Source: Crocosphaera sp. (GTDB lineage Bacteria; Cyanobacteriota; Cyanobacteriia; Cyanobacteriales; Microcystaceae). Taken from it: DNA of 64,000 nucleotides. The notes under the pieces were generated by a model. It saw nothing but the letters and a program-made list of their open reading frames with translations, was not told the origin of the DNA and made no database searches. Location: positions 1 to 64,000 of the forward strand of contig NZ_JASJEB010000022.1 in assembly GCF_030064895.1 (NCBI RefSeq), written 5' to 3'. The position numbers were made by a program, and so were the translations under genes. This document shows positions 63,868-64,000 of the stretch, in pieces; the stretch's first letter is position 1; each line of letters begins with the position of its first letter.

Positions 63868-64000
63868 ATGACAAAATCATCAAAAACAAAAGCGATCGCC
63901 GTTTTAACAGACTTTGGTTTAGAAGATGGCTATGTTGGAATTATGAAGGGGGTTATGGCTACAATTAACCCTTATATCCCCATTATCGATCTTACCCATC
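63868..64000 (+). CDS. SAM hydroxide adenosyltransferase (DUF62), cut by the window end
   Basis: The first 44 residues: [20 protein letters not shown] and [12 protein letters not shown] are the N-terminal signature of the SAM-dependent hydroxide adenosyltransferase/halogenase family (DUF62), with the Asp of LTDFG that binds the SAM ribose. The family hydrolyses SAM to adenosine and methionine. The leader and first codons are duplicated at 40501-40597, where the ATG is lost. Confidence 0.85.
   Translation, partial: MTKSSKTKAIAVLTDFGLEDGYVGIMKGVMATINPYIPIIDLTH

Overview
The window looks like chromosome of a low-GC unicellular cyanobacterium, most likely of the Crocosphaera/Cyanothece group. 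The evidence is the many GCGATCGC (HIP1-type) octamers, a type I glutamine synthetase behind a textbook NtcA promoter, the sulfolipid glycosyltransferase SqdX, a cyanobacterial UbiA, a heme-copper oxidase of the ARTO type, and many cyanobacteria-specific families (DUF928, DUF3598, CHASE2, CHAT-TPR, PEP-CTERM). No rRNA, tRNA or CRISPR array was recognised. The genus assignment is an inference.

Layout. 1-230 is the C-terminal end of an IS200/IS605 TnpB with its end hairpin. 318-1772 is a cobalamin-type riboswitch followed by a LysM/M23 peptidase gene. 1.9-5.7 kb holds a small coiled-coil protein, a methyltransferase, a KOW-like protein, a palindromic repeat element and mtnA. 6.1-10.3 kb carries a membrane coiled-coil protein and two dynamin-like GTPases. 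10.3-20.7 kb has an ISE2/Ski2-like helicase, a group 2 sigma factor, an alpha/beta hydrolase, an NmrA-like SDR, a cyclic-nucleotide-binding-domain protein, sqdX and a DUF3598 protein. 20.8-23.5 kb is a PARIS-like ATPase plus DUF4435 pair. 23.6-30.8 kb contains an aldolase/SDR fusion, small secreted proteins, ubiA, an ABC-2 permease and a shortened Uma2 protein. 31.0-37.9 kb has a type 2 NADH dehydrogenase divergent from two DUF2231 proteins and ctaC-D-E. The subunit II lacks the CuA ligands, so the enzyme is predicted to be a quinol oxidase. 38-45 kb holds a GMC oxidoreductase, small proteins and glnA. 45-58.8 kb is the most interesting region: a BNR-repeat protein, an LSDAT (SLOG) protein, a DUF928 protein, a stand-alone CHASE2 receptor, a triple-TIR/TM/14-blade WD40 protein, a TPR-CHAT protease-like protein and a PEP-CTERM protein. 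59-64 kb has rpmI-rplT, a DUF1537 kinase, a membrane GTPase and the start of a SAM hydroxide adenosyltransferase gene.

How they work together. NDH-2 and the ARTO oxidase share one intergenic region and could form a complete NADH-to-plastoquinone-to-oxygen chain. The LSDAT/DUF928/CHASE2/TIR-WD40/CHAT/PEP-CTERM neighbourhood looks like a sensor-effector system. Its predicted topology puts the CHASE2, WD40, DUF928 and CHAT parts outside the cytoplasmic membrane and the TIR domains inside. A segment shared by the DUF928 and PEP-CTERM proteins ties the two ends of the cluster together.

Dispersed repeats are prominent. There are four TATAGC-ended imperfect palindromes, short tandem arrays that start inside the 3' ends of sqdX and ctaD, a 46-bp duplication in the oxidase promoter region, a 97-bp duplicate of the 5' end of the last gene, and a conserved promoter-plus-hairpin leader upstream of two small open reading frames.
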